Below are positions 25,721 through 35,652 of a stretch of DNA of 49,103 bases, piece by piece. Numbering within the stretch: position 1 is the first letter of the stretch; each line of letters starts with the position of its first letter. The position numbers were made by a program, and so were the translations under genes. The stretch is taken from positions 1 through 49,103 of the forward strand of contig JAHHGV010000056.1 in assembly GCA_019359695.1 (NCBI GenBank), in the 5' to 3' direction. The notes beneath the pieces were generated by a model. It did no database searches. It was not told the DNA's origin and was given only the letters and a program-made list of their open reading frames with translations. The stretch comes from Brasilonema angustatum HA4187-MV1. Its GTDB lineage: Bacteria > Cyanobacteriota > Cyanobacteriia > Cyanobacteriales > Nostocaceae.

Positions 25721-27454
25721 ATGCAGAAGAAAAAAGTGTCTGAGAATACGACTGTAAAAACTCAAGTTTACGAAAAATTTTTGACTCATACAATTGCTTC
25801 TGGAGTCAGCCTGCTCAGTTTATTACTTTTAGGAACATGTTCAACAAAGGCTCAAATGCCTCCCACTTCAGGTGGTACAGCAGATTTTGTCAGTCAAAAC
25901 CAAGAAAAAAAAAGTACACCTGAAATGAATCAGGTGACAAATGTTAATCAACTGAGTGATGTTCAACCCACTGATTGGGCATTTCAGGCGTTGCAGTCTC
26001 TGGTTGAACGCTATGGTTGTATTGCTGGGTATCCGAATGGAACCTTTCGCGGGAATCGGGCGATGACGCGTTATGAGTTTGCGGCTGGATTGAATGCGTG
26101 CTTAAACCGCGTTAATGAACTCGTAGCTACCGCAACAACAGATTTGGTGAGAAAAGAAGACTTAGCAACTTTGCAAAAGCTACAGCAGGAGTTTACTGCT
26201 GAGTTGGCAACTTTACGAGGTAGAGTAGATGTGCTTGAAGCACGTACAGCCGAACTGGAAGCTAATCAATTTTCCACAACGACCAAGCTGCAAGGTCAGG
26301 TTATTGTTTCTGTGAATTCTGGTGGGTTTAATGGCGATCGCATAATTAACCCTAATCGCACCCCTGATAACCCCACAGGCAGAATTACCAACCAACCCAA
26401 TTCCACAGTGTTGTATAGAGCAGGTGTAGATTTAGACACTAGCTTCCGTGGAACTGACTTACTAAAAATTCGCCTTGATACTGGAAGTGGTATTGATGAT
26501 CAGGTAGCTAATGGTGGGAAAGACAATGCTGCAGGTTTGCTGGAGCCAAATTTTGGTAGTGTTATAGACTACTCAGTCAAGCCACCCACAAATGGTAAGC
26601 TAGGTGTGAGCAGACTGTATTACAGCTTTCAACTCGCTAATGACTTTAAAGTCACTGTTGGTCCAAGTATTTTCCCAACCGATTTTGTTGACTTCAACAG
26701 TTACGCTTACCTCAGCTTCCGGGACTTTAGCACTCTAGCTTTTGTAAATAACTTTATTCTCTTCCCAGTTAACGGTCAGAATGCAGGTGCAGCAATTGAC
26801 TGGAAACCACGCAATGGAGCATTTTCCTTGCGGGCTGTATATGCTGCATCAGATCCAGCAAATCCTATCCAACAGGGAGGAGTCATTCAGGGTCTTTCAC
26901 CATTCACAAGCCTACTATATCCCAGGCAATTTGCTCCTCCTGGTACTCCCAATATTGATCCTAATATTACAGGCGATCGCGGCTTATTTGGAGATACCTA
27001 TCAAGGTACGGTAGAACTAGAATATGCACCCTCCAAGGCTTTTGCTTTGCGTCTGCAATATAGTGGTGGCGAACTATTCAAAAACCGTTTTGATAGCTAT
27101 GGCGTAAATGTTGAACTGACCCTTGCACAAAAGTTTGGTATTTTTGGTCGCTACGGTTACGGTAACTTTGATAACACTGCCTTTGGCGACATTAAACCCA
27201 ATTACTGGATGGCGGGAGTTGGGGTGCGAGACTTGTTTACACGCGGTGCTTTAGCTGGGGTTGCTGTCGGTCAGCCATTTATTGTCAATCAAATCGGGAA
27301 TTCAACTCAGACTAATTTTGAGGCGTTTTATAACTTCCCGTTTAGTCGAGAGATTCAAATAACACCATCAATTCAAGTGATTAACCATGCTGCAAATGAA
27401 GAAAGCAACGGCACAATTGTAACAGGCACACTTCGTACGGTATTTTCATTTTAG
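25721..27454 (+). CDS. SLH-domain porin, OprB family
   Basis: 577 residues from ATG 25721 (TTG 25697 also in frame). This is the standard cyanobacterial outer-membrane porin layout: an N-terminal hydrophobic export signal (about 30-50), an SLH domain binding the cell-wall polymer (LSDVQPTDWAFQALQSLVER, CIAGYPNGTFRGNRAMTRYEFA), a coiled coil (TTDLVRKEDLATLQKLQQEF, LRGRVDVLEARTAELEANQF), then an OprB-type beta-barrel ending in Phe (GTLRTVFSF). It would pass small solutes, possibly inorganic ions or sugars. Located inside the biosynthetic region, it could serve export across the outer membrane, but such porins are abundant and the link is only positional. Confidence 0.92.
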   Translation: MQKKKVSENTTVKTQVYEKFLTHTIASGVSLLSLLLLGTCSTKAQMPPTSGGTADFVSQNQEKKSTPEMNQVTNVNQLSDVQPTDWAFQALQSLVERYGCIAGYPNGTFRGNRAMTRYEFAAGLNACLNRVNELVATATTDLVRKEDLATLQKLQQEFTAELATLRGRVDVLEARTAELEANQFSTTTKLQGQVIVSVNSGGFNGDRIINPNRTPDNPTGRITNQPNSTVLYRAGVDLDTSFRGTDLLKIRLDTGSGIDDQVANGGKDNAAGLLEPNFGSVIDYSVKPPTNGKLGVSRLYYSFQLANDFKVTVGPSIFPTDFVDFNSYAYLSFRDFSTLAFVNNFILFPVNGQNAGAAIDWKPRNGAFSLRAVYAASDPANPIQQGGVIQGLSPFTSLLYPRQFAPPGTPNIDPNITGDRGLFGDTYQGTVELEYAPSKAFALRLQYSGGELFKNRFDSYGVNVELTLAQKFGIFGRYGYGNFDNTAFGDIKPNYWMAGVGVRDLFTRGALAGVAVGQPFIVNQIGNSTQTNFEAFYNFPFSREIQITPSIQVINHAANEESNGTIVTGTLRTVFSF

Positions 27455-27465
27455 CTTAAAGCGCC

Positions 27466-27508
27466 ATTTATCCCAGTGCCAACTTTGCAGGCTAGCACTG
27501 GGATAAAT
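27466..27508. terminator. Strong bidirectional terminator between porin and MFS genes
   Basis: ATTTATCCCAGTGC (27466-27479) and GCACTGGGATAAAT (27495-27508) form a perfect 14-bp stem with a 15-base loop, located 12 bases after the porin stop, between convergent genes. Confidence 0.7.
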
Positions 27509-27615
27509 AGCGGGACTTATATATAGTTTTTTCCGATGCAAAGGGTCGAGTAGTTATATTTCTCTCGACCCTAACATTATAAAAACGCTTCATGTTGAAA
27601 ATTAGTTTTACAGCT

Positions 27616-28842
27616 TTAGCCATTCACAACTCTCAATTTTTTAGAAGTATGCAGCAAACCAAACACAACAACTGTGATGATAATAAGAACAGCACTTGCA
27701 TAAAAGACTCCTTGTATTCCCCAAGCACTGTAAGCAAGACCTGCGAATAACGGACCTAATGCTCTTCCTAGTGATTGAACTGTAACATTGAGTGCCATAA
27801 ATCCAGCGCGGTAACCTTCTGGGGCAATTCCTGCTAACGTTGCTTGCAGAGGTGGAAAAATCAAGGCTACAGAAACACCAAATATAACAGAGGGAATGAT
27901 CAGCAACCAAGTGTTATTCATTGCAGGCATAATCAGTAGTGACAAACCACACAGAAGAAAACCTAACATGATTAACTTCTTTTCTGAAAGCCGATTTGCC
28001 AAAAATCCCACCTGGGAAGCAGCAAAGGAAAAAACGAGTGACTGACAGCAAATGATAATACCAATTTCTACTCCAGAAGCGCCTAATTGAGTTGCTGCAA
28101 AGATGGGGACATAGGTATAGAAAGTTCCTAACTCAATGACAAAGAGGGAAAACACCGCAAACAGTAGCCCAAATACTTGAGGATTCTTGACATTGTTAAA
28201 AGTATTTTTGAGATAATTGCTGAGATTCAAATTGCCAGTGCTTTTTTGCTTGCTTGGTACTTTCAGATTCTTAGAAATCAACAGTGCAACAGGGAAGGCT
28301 AAAATTGATAGTAAAAACGGATATCGCCAACTCAACTCTCCTAAAAACCCACCAATGAGAGGATAGATTGTTGCTGCAATGCCAATCATTGCGGAGTTAA
28401 AACCCATTGCAGTGGTGAGCATTTTACCACTATATAAATCGCTGATGAGAGTGAGTTCTAGAGATTCTAAACTAGCAGCACCAACACCTGTTAAAAAGCG
28501 CCACTCTAGTAAGCTATGAAAATTATTGGCGATCGCACACAATATTCCACCAACTCCAAACAGTAAAAGAGAAGGAATCAGGATTTTCTTTCTGCCGATA
28601 CGGTCTGCTAATGCTCCAAAAATCAAAGTTCCAACTGTAGTCGGCATCAAAAAAGTTGTCATTATTAGTCCAACTTCTTGTGCTGGAATGTTGAGAGCTT
28701 TTGCAATATTTGGCATTATAGGATTAATACCAACCACTCCACTAATTGCTACTAACGATATAGAAACAATCAGTAAAAGATTACCATCAATCTGTATGTT
28801 CTTTGCATTTTTATTGTTAAATTTACTGAGTAATGAAGTCAT
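27616..28842 (-). CDS. MFS transporter, DHA1-like drug exporter
   Basis: 408 residues, 12 predicted membrane segments. The MFS signature between segments 2 and 3 is clear (GALADRIGRKKILIPSLLLF), followed by WRFLTGVGAASLESLELTLI and NSAMIGIAATIYPLIGGFLG, the antiporter-type motif of drug:H+ exporters. GGAG lies 8 bases before ATG 28842. It is clearly related to the MFS half of the protein at 42054 (both have GVGAASLE followed by LTLISDLY or LTILSDLY). Divergent from the amino acid oxidase gene, it is probably an exporter for the cluster product or a resistance determinant. Confidence 0.9.
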   Translation of the reverse strand: MTSLLSKFNNKNAKNIQIDGNLLLIVSISLVAISGVVGINPIMPNIAKALNIPAQEVGLIMTTFLMPTTVGTLIFGALADRIGRKKILIPSLLLFGVGGILCAIANNFHSLLEWRFLTGVGAASLESLELTLISDLYSGKMLTTAMGFNSAMIGIAATIYPLIGGFLGELSWRYPFLLSILAFPVALLISKNLKVPSKQKSTGNLNLSNYLKNTFNNVKNPQVFGLLFAVFSLFVIELGTFYTYVPIFAATQLGASGVEIGIIICCQSLVFSFAASQVGFLANRLSEKKLIMLGFLLCGLSLLIMPAMNNTWLLIIPSVIFGVSVALIFPPLQATLAGIAPEGYRAGFMALNVTVQSLGRALGPLFAGLAYSAWGIQGVFYASAVLIIITVVVFGLLHTSKKLRVVNG

Positions 28843-29069
28843 ATTTTTATCTCCTTTTTTCTTTTTGCTTACCTTTGATTGATTAACTATGAGTTCATTA
28901 CCAGCAGAAAATGATGATTATGCAGCCCTAACTCACAACAAACACATTTTTTTTTCTAGAGTGGTGGGCGCGTTGCGGTTCAATGACCTCACCTGGTGCT
29001 GTTTCGCTGAATTTGATCGTTTCAAATGAAGAATAAAAATCTTTTTCTTTTTTTTAATCAGCGAATTTG

Positions 29070-29585
29070 AGCGTAAGCGCAAAGCGCACTAGCGAGTGGA
29101 GAGGTGTCCCCGAGGGCGGAGTGAGGTGAGATCAGCGCTCTTGGTAGGAGAGCCAGTGCGTTGCGGTGAATCCAGCGCTGCAGGCGGGTTTCCCGCCGTA
29201 GGCGACTGGTGTTAGCGTTAGCTCCGGCCCCCTTAGGGGCTAGCGGAACCGTTCGGCACGGGGCCGTGCCCGTTAGGCGCAGCCGTGGCGTTAGCCATAG
29301 GGCTCAGGTTCTCCCCGGAGGGAGCCAGAACAAGCGTGAGGGTTTCCCTCACGCTTGTTCTGGCGTTGGGGTTCCCGTTAGCGGAGCGGAACGAAGTTCG
29401 CCAGTGGGTTGGGGAAGCAGTGCGTTGGACGGGTTTCCCGGCTTGAAGCATCTGCCGTCGGCTCTGCCGACTTGTAGCAACTGGCGTCCCGTTGTAGCAC
29501 AAGCACGTTTTCCCGACAGCCAGGCGACTGGCGTATGCGCTTTGCGCACGCCCAGAGGTCTAAAGCGCAGCGAGACCGGAGGGTG
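29070..29585. repeat. GC-rich mosaic of dispersed palindromic repeats
   Basis: About 500 bases of short GC-rich units, many with inverted symmetry: GCGTAAGCGCAAAGCGCACT, GCGGGTTTCCCGCC, GGGGCCGTGCCC, CTTTGCGCACGCCCAGAGG. A 39-bp piece (29171-29209) is identical to 35476-35514. ORFs through it are artefacts. Composition is unlike the surrounding genes. Confidence 0.75.
29324..29364. repeat. Perfect 19-bp stem palindrome
   Basis: The arm GCCAGAACAAGCGTGAGGG (29324-29342) is exactly complementary to 29346-29364, with a TTT loop. It lies inside the repeat mosaic and would form a very stable RNA hairpin or DNA cruciform. Confidence 0.85.
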
Positions 29586-29768
29586 ATGTATAGTATCAAG
29601 TTCGCTTAATCGCTTATAAATTATGCATTAACCCTGCTCCCCTTGCTCCCTGCTCCCTGTTCCCCAAGTGAAGATACTTCCTGATAAGTTCACAAATTAA
29701 ATGCATAAAAAAAGTTCCTCTCCCGGTATAAAATTTTGAATCAATTTATTGATTGGAGGAACCAGAAT

Positions 29769-31322
29769 ATGGATACCACAACAATGCTCGATATGTGCAA
29801 ATTGGTAAACTTCCAAAAAGGTAAGCATATCACGATCCTAGGCGCGGGAATTGCTGGCTTAGTTGCAGCCTACGAATTGGAACGTCTAGGTCATCAAGTA
29901 GATATTATGGAAGCTAGCCCACGTATCGGTGGTCGAGTTTGGACTCATCGTTTTAGTAACGAACCTGACGCACCCTACGCTGAACTGGGAGCAATGCGTA
30001 TCCCCAGTGAACATCAGTATACACTGCACTACGTCTCGCAAATGGGATTAGATGATAAACTTTGCAAATTTGTCACAGTATTTGAAGAACAAAACGCTTT
30101 GATGAACATCCAAGGAAAAATTTTCCGGATCAAAGACGCGCCCCGCCTGTTTCAAGAACGTTATCAAGGAATTTTTACAGACAATCGTTACAGCGAGAAA
30201 ACCCAACTATTTGCTGGATGGTTGAAAACCATCGTCGATACTATTTCCCCTGGTAACTTGCGTGCAAGTTTGGAACAAGATCTCAAATCACACTTAATGG
30301 ATGAATTGGAAAGACTGGATTTAGAACCTTACTTTAGCGAAGACGGCGAAACTATCGACTTACAGGCATTCATTAAAGATAACCCAAGTTTTCGCGCTGG
30401 TTGCAGCAAAGCTTTGGATATGTTCCTGGGCGACATCTTAGTTGAAACCAGTCACGATTTATTACAACTCAAAGGCGGAATGGATCAACTTATCCAGCGT
30501 CTGGTATCTTCAATTAAAGCTCCGATTATGTGCAACCAACAAGTTGTGGCACTGCGTGTACGTCAAGACCACGTGGAAGTCGATTACTTGGAAAATGGGC
30601 AGTTGCACGCCTGTTGTTGCGACTATGTGTTGTGCACTATCCCCTTCTCAGTCTTGCGGAAAATGGACTTGAGCGGATTTGACGACAGAAAACTGGAATC
30701 AATCCACAATACTATATATTGTCCAGCAACCAAGGTTGCATTTCACACAGAACAAGCTTTTTGGGAAAAACAAGGTATCAAGGGTGGTGCATCCTTCAGC
30801 GGTGATGGCGTTCGCCAAACATACTATCCTTCTGTGAAATTCAACTCCGAACGTGGTAGTACGATGCTTGCGAGTTATACTATCGGTGACGATGCACAAC
30901 GCTTGGGAATGATGTCTGAGCAACAGCGTCACGCTTACGTCAAGAACGTCGTCAGCAAACTTCATCCAGAACTCCAAACTCCTGGTATGGTTTTAGATGT
31001 GGCTTCAATTGCCTGGGGTAACTACCAGTGGAGTGCGGGTGGATGCACTGTTCATTGGAGCGATGATATGTCTGATGAGTCTAACTATACTATCAGTTAC
31101 TTAGAAGCTGCCAGACCCCAAAACACTCTCTTCTTCGCTGGCGAACATTGTTCTAAATATCCTGCTTGGCTTCAAGGTTCTATTGAGTCTGCACTCTTAG
31201 CTGTGTATGATATTGTTTCTCACCAACAGCCAAAGAAAGCGACAAGAAAATACGCCGTTACCAACAACGTAAATGTCAAGACTCTACAAAACAATCAACA
31301 TCTGGAATATCCTGCAGCTTAA
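29769..31322 (+). CDS. FAD-dependent L-amino acid (tryptophan) oxidase, RebO/StaO/VioA type
   Basis: 517 residues from ATG 29769, chosen over TTG 29736 because GGAGGA (29755-29760) is well spaced before it. An amine oxidase fold: ITILGAGIAGLVAAYELERL with GAGIAG at 25-30, EASPRIGGRVWTHRF, ELGAMRIPSEH, and a C-terminal FAD contact FFAGEHCSKYPAWLQGSIESAL. In indolocarbazole and violacein pathways this enzyme oxidises L-Trp (or chloro-Trp) to indole-3-pyruvate imine and H2O2. It stands directly upstream of the matching dimer synthase gene (778-bp spacer, same strand), which supports the assignment over a generic monoamine oxidase. Confidence 0.9.
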   Translation: MDTTTMLDMCKLVNFQKGKHITILGAGIAGLVAAYELERLGHQVDIMEASPRIGGRVWTHRFSNEPDAPYAELGAMRIPSEHQYTLHYVSQMGLDDKLCKFVTVFEEQNALMNIQGKIFRIKDAPRLFQERYQGIFTDNRYSEKTQLFAGWLKTIVDTISPGNLRASLEQDLKSHLMDELERLDLEPYFSEDGETIDLQAFIKDNPSFRAGCSKALDMFLGDILVETSHDLLQLKGGMDQLIQRLVSSIKAPIMCNQQVVALRVRQDHVEVDYLENGQLHACCCDYVLCTIPFSVLRKMDLSGFDDRKLESIHNTIYCPATKVAFHTEQAFWEKQGIKGGASFSGDGVRQTYYPSVKFNSERGSTMLASYTIGDDAQRLGMMSEQQRHAYVKNVVSKLHPELQTPGMVLDVASIAWGNYQWSAGGCTVHWSDDMSDESNYTISYLEAARPQNTLFFAGEHCSKYPAWLQGSIESALLAVYDIVSHQQPKKATRKYAVTNNVNVKTLQNNQHLEYPAA

Positions 31323-32099
31323 TCATCTCGACTCGCCCCCTCAACAGGTTTGGATAGGGGGGGCACATTAACTTTCTTTTCAAAAATAAACAATTGTGGA
31401 TTTTGAAAAAATTTTAAGAAATGTCACAAATTCTATAGAGTTTACAGCTTTTGTTGTTCTACACGAGTTGACTTCATAACTTTATCACACAACCAAGCGC
31501 TCTCAAATCCTGCTTTTTTCTCTTCTTGGCTCTCTGCTTCGTCCAGGTGCTTCACGCACACACTCTTCAAATCTGTGACTGCATAAGTTCAATTCACTCA
31601 ACTCTATATACTTATGGTGACTTTCTGGCTATCAACCCTGACTCATTCAAGGAGCGCTATTTATGAAGAAAAACAAAAGAAAACACGATAGTAGTATTTC
31701 AAACAAACAGAATATATTTGGGAGCACAATGAAAACGTATCTACAATCATACATAAAACGAAATATGACAGTCAGTTAATTAATGTATGAAAATTAACAG
31801 AGCCAAATGCTTATAAATAAAACTAATACTTCACAAGGTTGCTGTCAATGATGTGTTTTTTAACAGAAAAATGGGCTAAAAGCTTTGTAGATACGCTTGA
31901 ATTTTACGACCATTTCACATTTTGTTACATTTACAAGATAAATCAGCATTTATCGGGAAAACGAAATCTTTCTTTCTTTCAATTCCAGTAACTGACCCAC
32001 TTTCCCGACTTACCAGATATACACAATGATTTAGTAAAGTCTTTTTTTGTTTCCTAATTTTCTCTTTTTTATCCAAAGTCATAAAAGTGGTTTTTTAAA
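31323..32099. other. 0.78-kb spacer between oxidase and dimer synthase genes
   Basis: AT-rich. It contains a 38-codon ORF with a strong ribosome site (31663-31779) and a long region that could be a leader or second promoter. No RNA gene was recognised. Confidence 0.5.
31663..31779 (+). CDS. Candidate 38-residue basic peptide
   Basis: ATG 31663 is preceded by AAGGAG (31649-31654) at ideal spacing, one of the better ribosome sites in the window. The peptide begins MKKNKRKHDSSISNKQNIFG and ends RNMTVS; it is Lys/Arg/Asn/Ser-rich without a hydrophobic segment. Unrecognised. It could be a translated leader affecting the dimer synthase gene 320 bases downstream, a small protein, or chance. Confidence 0.35.
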   Translation: MKKNKRKHDSSISNKQNIFGSTMKTYLQSYIKRNMTVS

Positions 32100-35000
32100 A
32101 TGAGCATCTTAGATTTTCCTCGCCTACACTTACTCGGTTTTGCCCGCATCCACGCCCCCACAGGACATAAAAATGGTCTAGTAGATGTCAGTAGCAACAC
32201 AGTGTACATGAATGGTAAGCCCTTCGACCAGCACCGTGGAGCATCTGAGTATCATGAATACCTTTATAAATTGGGACCTCGGTTTAACGCCCAAGGAGAA
32301 TTGGATGAAAATGGTCGGTTCAGTATGGCGATGGGATCGGACTTTGGCGGTAACGGTCACTTCAGTATCGAAGCACAAATTGTCAGCACACAACGCGAGT
32401 TTGGACAAATCGACCAACGTGATCCAGTGGTAGGACGCAGTGTTGATTTGTGGGGTCATTACAACGAATACGTCAAAACAAGTTTCAATCGCGCCCGTTT
32501 CTTTGAATCCGACCCAGCTTCCAACTGGACTAACACAATTATGTTAGGACAGCTAGCCTTCGGACGCCAAGGTGTTTCCCACGAAGTTCCATATATGCTT
32601 TCTGCGCCAATTTCTGGAATGCAGTTAGCCCGTTGGCAAAATTTCGACCATATCCGTGAATTACCTCAACACTGCCTCAACAGTGAATTTAAACGAGCAT
32701 CAGTTTATCAGTTTACTATCCCCAAAGATGCCAAAGATTTCCTTTGGGATGAAGAAGCGGCGAAATCACCAACTGTATCTTTGTTACGAGAAGCAATGAA
32801 TCGTGACGATGTGTTGGGACTGGTGGTGCAATTGGGCATTAGTAATATGTCTGCACCAGTGCAACCCGACTTACCAACATTCTGGGAACTGCACGGAACC
32901 ATCGGTCTGTGGTGCAAAGACGAACTCAGCACTTATCCTCACGGACGGTTACTCACTCCTCGACGCGCTGCTGAGTCGGAAACAAAACCAGCACAAATGT
33001 CTAATCTCACGCTGCAAGTGACTCCCCAAGGTGTAAGTTTAAATATGGTCACAGCAGTACCTTGTGTCGGACGTGCCCCCAAACCGGGACCAGGACCAAC
33101 TCATGCGATCGCTTCCAAACTCGACCTTGGTGATTTGGAAGTGCGTACTGTTCATAGCAAACGGCTGATAGCACGGATACCCAAAGAAGAATACCAACAC
33201 CAGGCGCATCAACGCACGAGTGGAATTGTAGATGTTCCTTTAGCAGAACAGTTTGAGAACCTGTACGACGAAATAGAACAGCAAGGTCTGTGTATCATCC
33301 AGACAGCACCCAACGGACAACAGCAAATTCTCGTTCAAGAAGAAAAAATCAATCTTCAGGTAGATGACGCTTGTTTATTTATCGAACATCCCAATTGGAA
33401 GCAGAACCAAGACCATGCAGTTGAGTTGGAAGTGCGGTCTTTTGTCCGAGGACGTCCTGCACCTGTTGAGTCTGTATACCTGCGTCAGTTCTACAACCCA
33501 AGAGCATTCCCCCAACTACGCTACGAGTTTGAAAGCAACCCTACCAACGTGGATAAGACTTTCCACTTTCCCCGTAACTCTGAAATGGAAATTGTCCACT
33601 TCAAGTCAGGGTTGCGGGATTCTGAGGGCGAATTTACCCCCACATGTGCATTTTCCACTGATCATGAGGGGCGTGCTTGGGTAACTGTGCGCGGTGCTAG
33701 ACCAGGAACGACACGGGTACTGCTATCTGCTCACTATGATGAGTTACTTTGTGACCCTCATAACTTGGATGAAGCGGAAATTGCTTACGACAATGATGAT
33801 AAACTTGGCTTCTGGTCAGGTGCTGGTTTCTTTGCCGTGCGAGTGATGAGTGATGACTGGCACTTGGATGAAATTCCGAATGAAGCTGTAGATTTTAACT
33901 TAATCTACGAACATGTTCTAGCTTTCTACGAGTTAAGTTTCTCGTTCATGAAAGTGGATGTCTTCAGTCTCGCCGACCAATGCAAGGTAGAAACCTATGC
34001 GCGTTTGATGTGGCAGATGTCTGACCCGCGCAACAAATATAAAACTTACTATATGCCCCCAACGCGTGACATGTCCCAAGCCAAGTCGATGCTTTTACTG
34101 AAGTTTCTACAAAATCAGCAGCGAGTCGGCTATGTCCCAAGTCCGGCTCCAGAACCAAAGCGTAGCCAACGCACACTCCAAACACGAGAGGAGTTGGTGA
34201 GCGCCTTGAAACAGGCGGCGGAGTTGGAAGTTGCTGTGATGTTGCAATATGTCTATGCAGGATACTCTGTTCCCAACTACGTCACGGGTGAGGAATACGT
34301 GCGTCGGGGTTTGTGGACTCCCGAACAGTTACATTTAGCTTGTGGCGACGGGAAAGAAGTCCGAAGTTACGGAATGCGGGGTGTACTGCTGGAAATCTCC
34401 CGCGAGGAAATGATTCACTTTTTGATGGTTAATAATATATTGATGGCGATCGGGGAACCATTTTATCCAGCAGTCCCCAACTTCAAAGAACTCAACGGAC
34501 GTTTTCCCATTGATGTAGATTTTGCCCTAGAGCCATTGAATGCTACCTCCCTACAGCGTTTTCTGCGCTTGGAGATGCCCGACTTTTTGGAAGAAAACTT
34601 GAGCGACGAACCTGTAGGAGGCGATCCGACAGTTCACCGCCTACACGGTTATGGTTCTTTAAGCGAACTGTACCATCAGATTCGCGATGGGCTGAAGAAT
34701 ATTCCAGATTTATTCATGGTCAAGAAGGGTCAAGTCGGTGGCGAGCATCGTTTATTTTTACGCGATGACTTTAACAAAGTTCACCCAGATTACCAGTTTC
34801 AGGTAGATGACCTCAACAGCGCACTTTTCGCCATCGACCTGATTGTTGAGCAAGGAGAGGGATGTCATGCTCAATCACCGAAATTTGACCGTTCTCACTA
34901 TCAGCAATTTCGTCGTTTAGCAGAAGCACTTTCCCATGAGCAGGTGAGTAATGGCGAGACGAGACACAAAGCCCCGTGGAACCCTTCTTACCCTGCTTTG

Positions 35001-35459
35001 CGTAATCCTTCCTTAGATTACCGAGATTACAACACCAACGTTGTTACAGTCCCCCAAACCAGAGCAGTCATGGAGATATTTAACGAAACTTATTTCCTAA
35101 TGACGCAACTTATGGTACAACACTTTGGGTTAATGCCCACTGGTAGTCTGCGGCGCTCAAAGCTGATGAATGCTGCCATTGACGTGATGACAGGTATGAT
35201 GCGTCCTTTAGGAGAGTTGCTCATGAGTATGCCTTCAGGCAAAAGCGGTAAAACAGCCGGACCATCCTTTGAGATAGAATCCCCCAGTTATATCCCGACA
35301 CCAGAAATCGCAATGAATGCGATCGCCCGTCGATTTGAGCGACTAGGACAGCGATCGCGTGAGTGCGGAGTCATCCCCAACAGTGTCTGCGAAATCTTTG
35401 ATTTCTACGCCAGATTCTTTGATGATTTGGCTCGTCATCCCCAGTCGTTGGCTCATTGA
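32100..35459 (+). CDS. Indole-3-pyruvate imine dimer / chromopyrrolic acid synthase (VioB/RebD/StaD family)
   Basis: 1119 residues, in the size range of VioB, RebD and StaD. These haem proteins couple two indole-3-pyruvate imines; RebD and StaD release chromopyrrolic acid. The family is unmistakable: MSILDFPRLHLLGFARIHAP at the start, LWGHYNEYVKTSFNRARF, SVYQFTIPKDAKDFL, VFSLADQCKVETYARLMWQM with YYMPPTRDMS, a ferritin-like segment from about residue 695 (ELEVAVMLQYVYAGYSVPNY, EISREEMIHFLMVNNILMAI), GGEHRLFLRDDFNKVHPDYQ, and the C-terminal GSLRRSKLMNAAIDVMTGMM. It is the signature gene of the cluster. There is no VioE gene beside it, arguing for an indolocarbazole rather than violacein product. 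No strong ribosome site precedes ATG 32100. Confidence 0.95.
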   Translation: MSILDFPRLHLLGFARIHAPTGHKNGLVDVSSNTVYMNGKPFDQHRGASEYHEYLYKLGPRFNAQGELDENGRFSMAMGSDFGGNGHFSIEAQIVSTQREFGQIDQRDPVVGRSVDLWGHYNEYVKTSFNRARFFESDPASNWTNTIMLGQLAFGRQGVSHEVPYMLSAPISGMQLARWQNFDHIRELPQHCLNSEFKRASVYQFTIPKDAKDFLWDEEAAKSPTVSLLREAMNRDDVLGLVVQLGISNMSAPVQPDLPTFWELHGTIGLWCKDELSTYPHGRLLTPRRAAESETKPAQMSNLTLQVTPQGVSLNMVTAVPCVGRAPKPGPGPTHAIASKLDLGDLEVRTVHSKRLIARIPKEEYQHQAHQRTSGIVDVPLAEQFENLYDEIEQQGLCIIQTAPNGQQQILVQEEKINLQVDDACLFIEHPNWKQNQDHAVELEVRSFVRGRPAPVESVYLRQFYNPRAFPQLRYEFESNPTNVDKTFHFPRNSEMEIVHFKSGLRDSEGEFTPTCAFSTDHEGRAWVTVRGARPGTTRVLLSAHYDELLCDPHNLDEAEIAYDNDDKLGFWSGAGFFAVRVMSDDWHLDEIPNEAVDFNLIYEHVLAFYELSFSFMKVDVFSLADQCKVETYARLMWQMSDPRNKYKTYYMPPTRDMSQAKSMLLLKFLQNQQRVGYVPSPAPEPKRSQRTLQTREELVSALKQAAELEVAVMLQYVYAGYSVPNYVTGEEYVRRGLWTPEQLHLACGDGKEVRSYGMRGVLLEISREEMIHFLMVNNILMAIGEPFYPAVPNFKELNGRFPIDVDFALEPLNATSLQRFLRLEMPDFLEENLSDEPVGGDPTVHRLHGYGSLSELYHQIRDGLKNIPDLFMVKKGQVGGEHRLFLRDDFNKVHPDYQFQVDDLNSALFAIDLIVEQGEGCHAQSPKFDRSHYQQFRRLAEALSHEQVSNGETRHKAPWNPSYPALRNPSLDYRDYNTNVVTVPQTRAVMEIFNETYFLMTQLMVQHFGLMPTGSLRRSKLMNAAIDVMTGMMRPLGELLMSMPSGKSGKTAGPSFEIESPSYIPTPEIAMNAIARRFERLGQRSRECGVIPNSVCEIFDFYARFFDDLARHPQSLAH

Positions 35460-35475
35460 GTCAGTGAACAGTGAG

Positions 35476-35514
35476 TCCAGCGCTGCAGGCGGGTTTCCCG
35501 CCGTAGGCGACTGG
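35476..35514. repeat. 39-bp dispersed repeat
   Basis: Identical to 29171-29209: TCCAGCGCTGCAGGCGGGTT followed by TCCCGCCGTAGGCGACTGG. It lies just after the dimer synthase stop and contains the palindrome GGCGGGTTTCCCGCC. Confidence 0.8.
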
Positions 35515-35652
35515 CGAACCCGAAGGGTGAACAGTTATCAGTTATCGGTTATCAAAATTTCTTGTCCACGAGTACAAAAAAAATGCATAAACTCATTTTT
35601 CCGACCGTATGGATAACTATCAACCGATAACTGAGAACTGGAGAACTGAGTG

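Larger units (their letters stand above)
28843..29768. other. Divergent promoter region with GC-rich repeat mosaic
   Basis: The spacer between the MFS and oxidase genes. Its middle (29070-29585) is a GC-rich mosaic of dispersed repeats; the oxidase-proximal 180 bases are AT-rich and should hold the promoter, with a CTCCCTGCTCCCTGTTCCCC tract at about 29647-29666. Confidence 0.55.

Noticed and set aside
29209-29586. 125-codon plus-strand ORF and several minus-strand ORFs in the GC-rich block
   Set aside because: They run through short palindromic repeats, are Arg/Ser/Pro-rich in every frame, and have no ribosome site. The openness comes from GC content.
23164-35459. Violacein pathway
   Set aside because: The oxidase and dimer synthase fit VioA/VioB, but no VioE-sized gene is present, the single flavoenzyme is RebC-like in length, and two P450s are present, as in indolocarbazole pathways.
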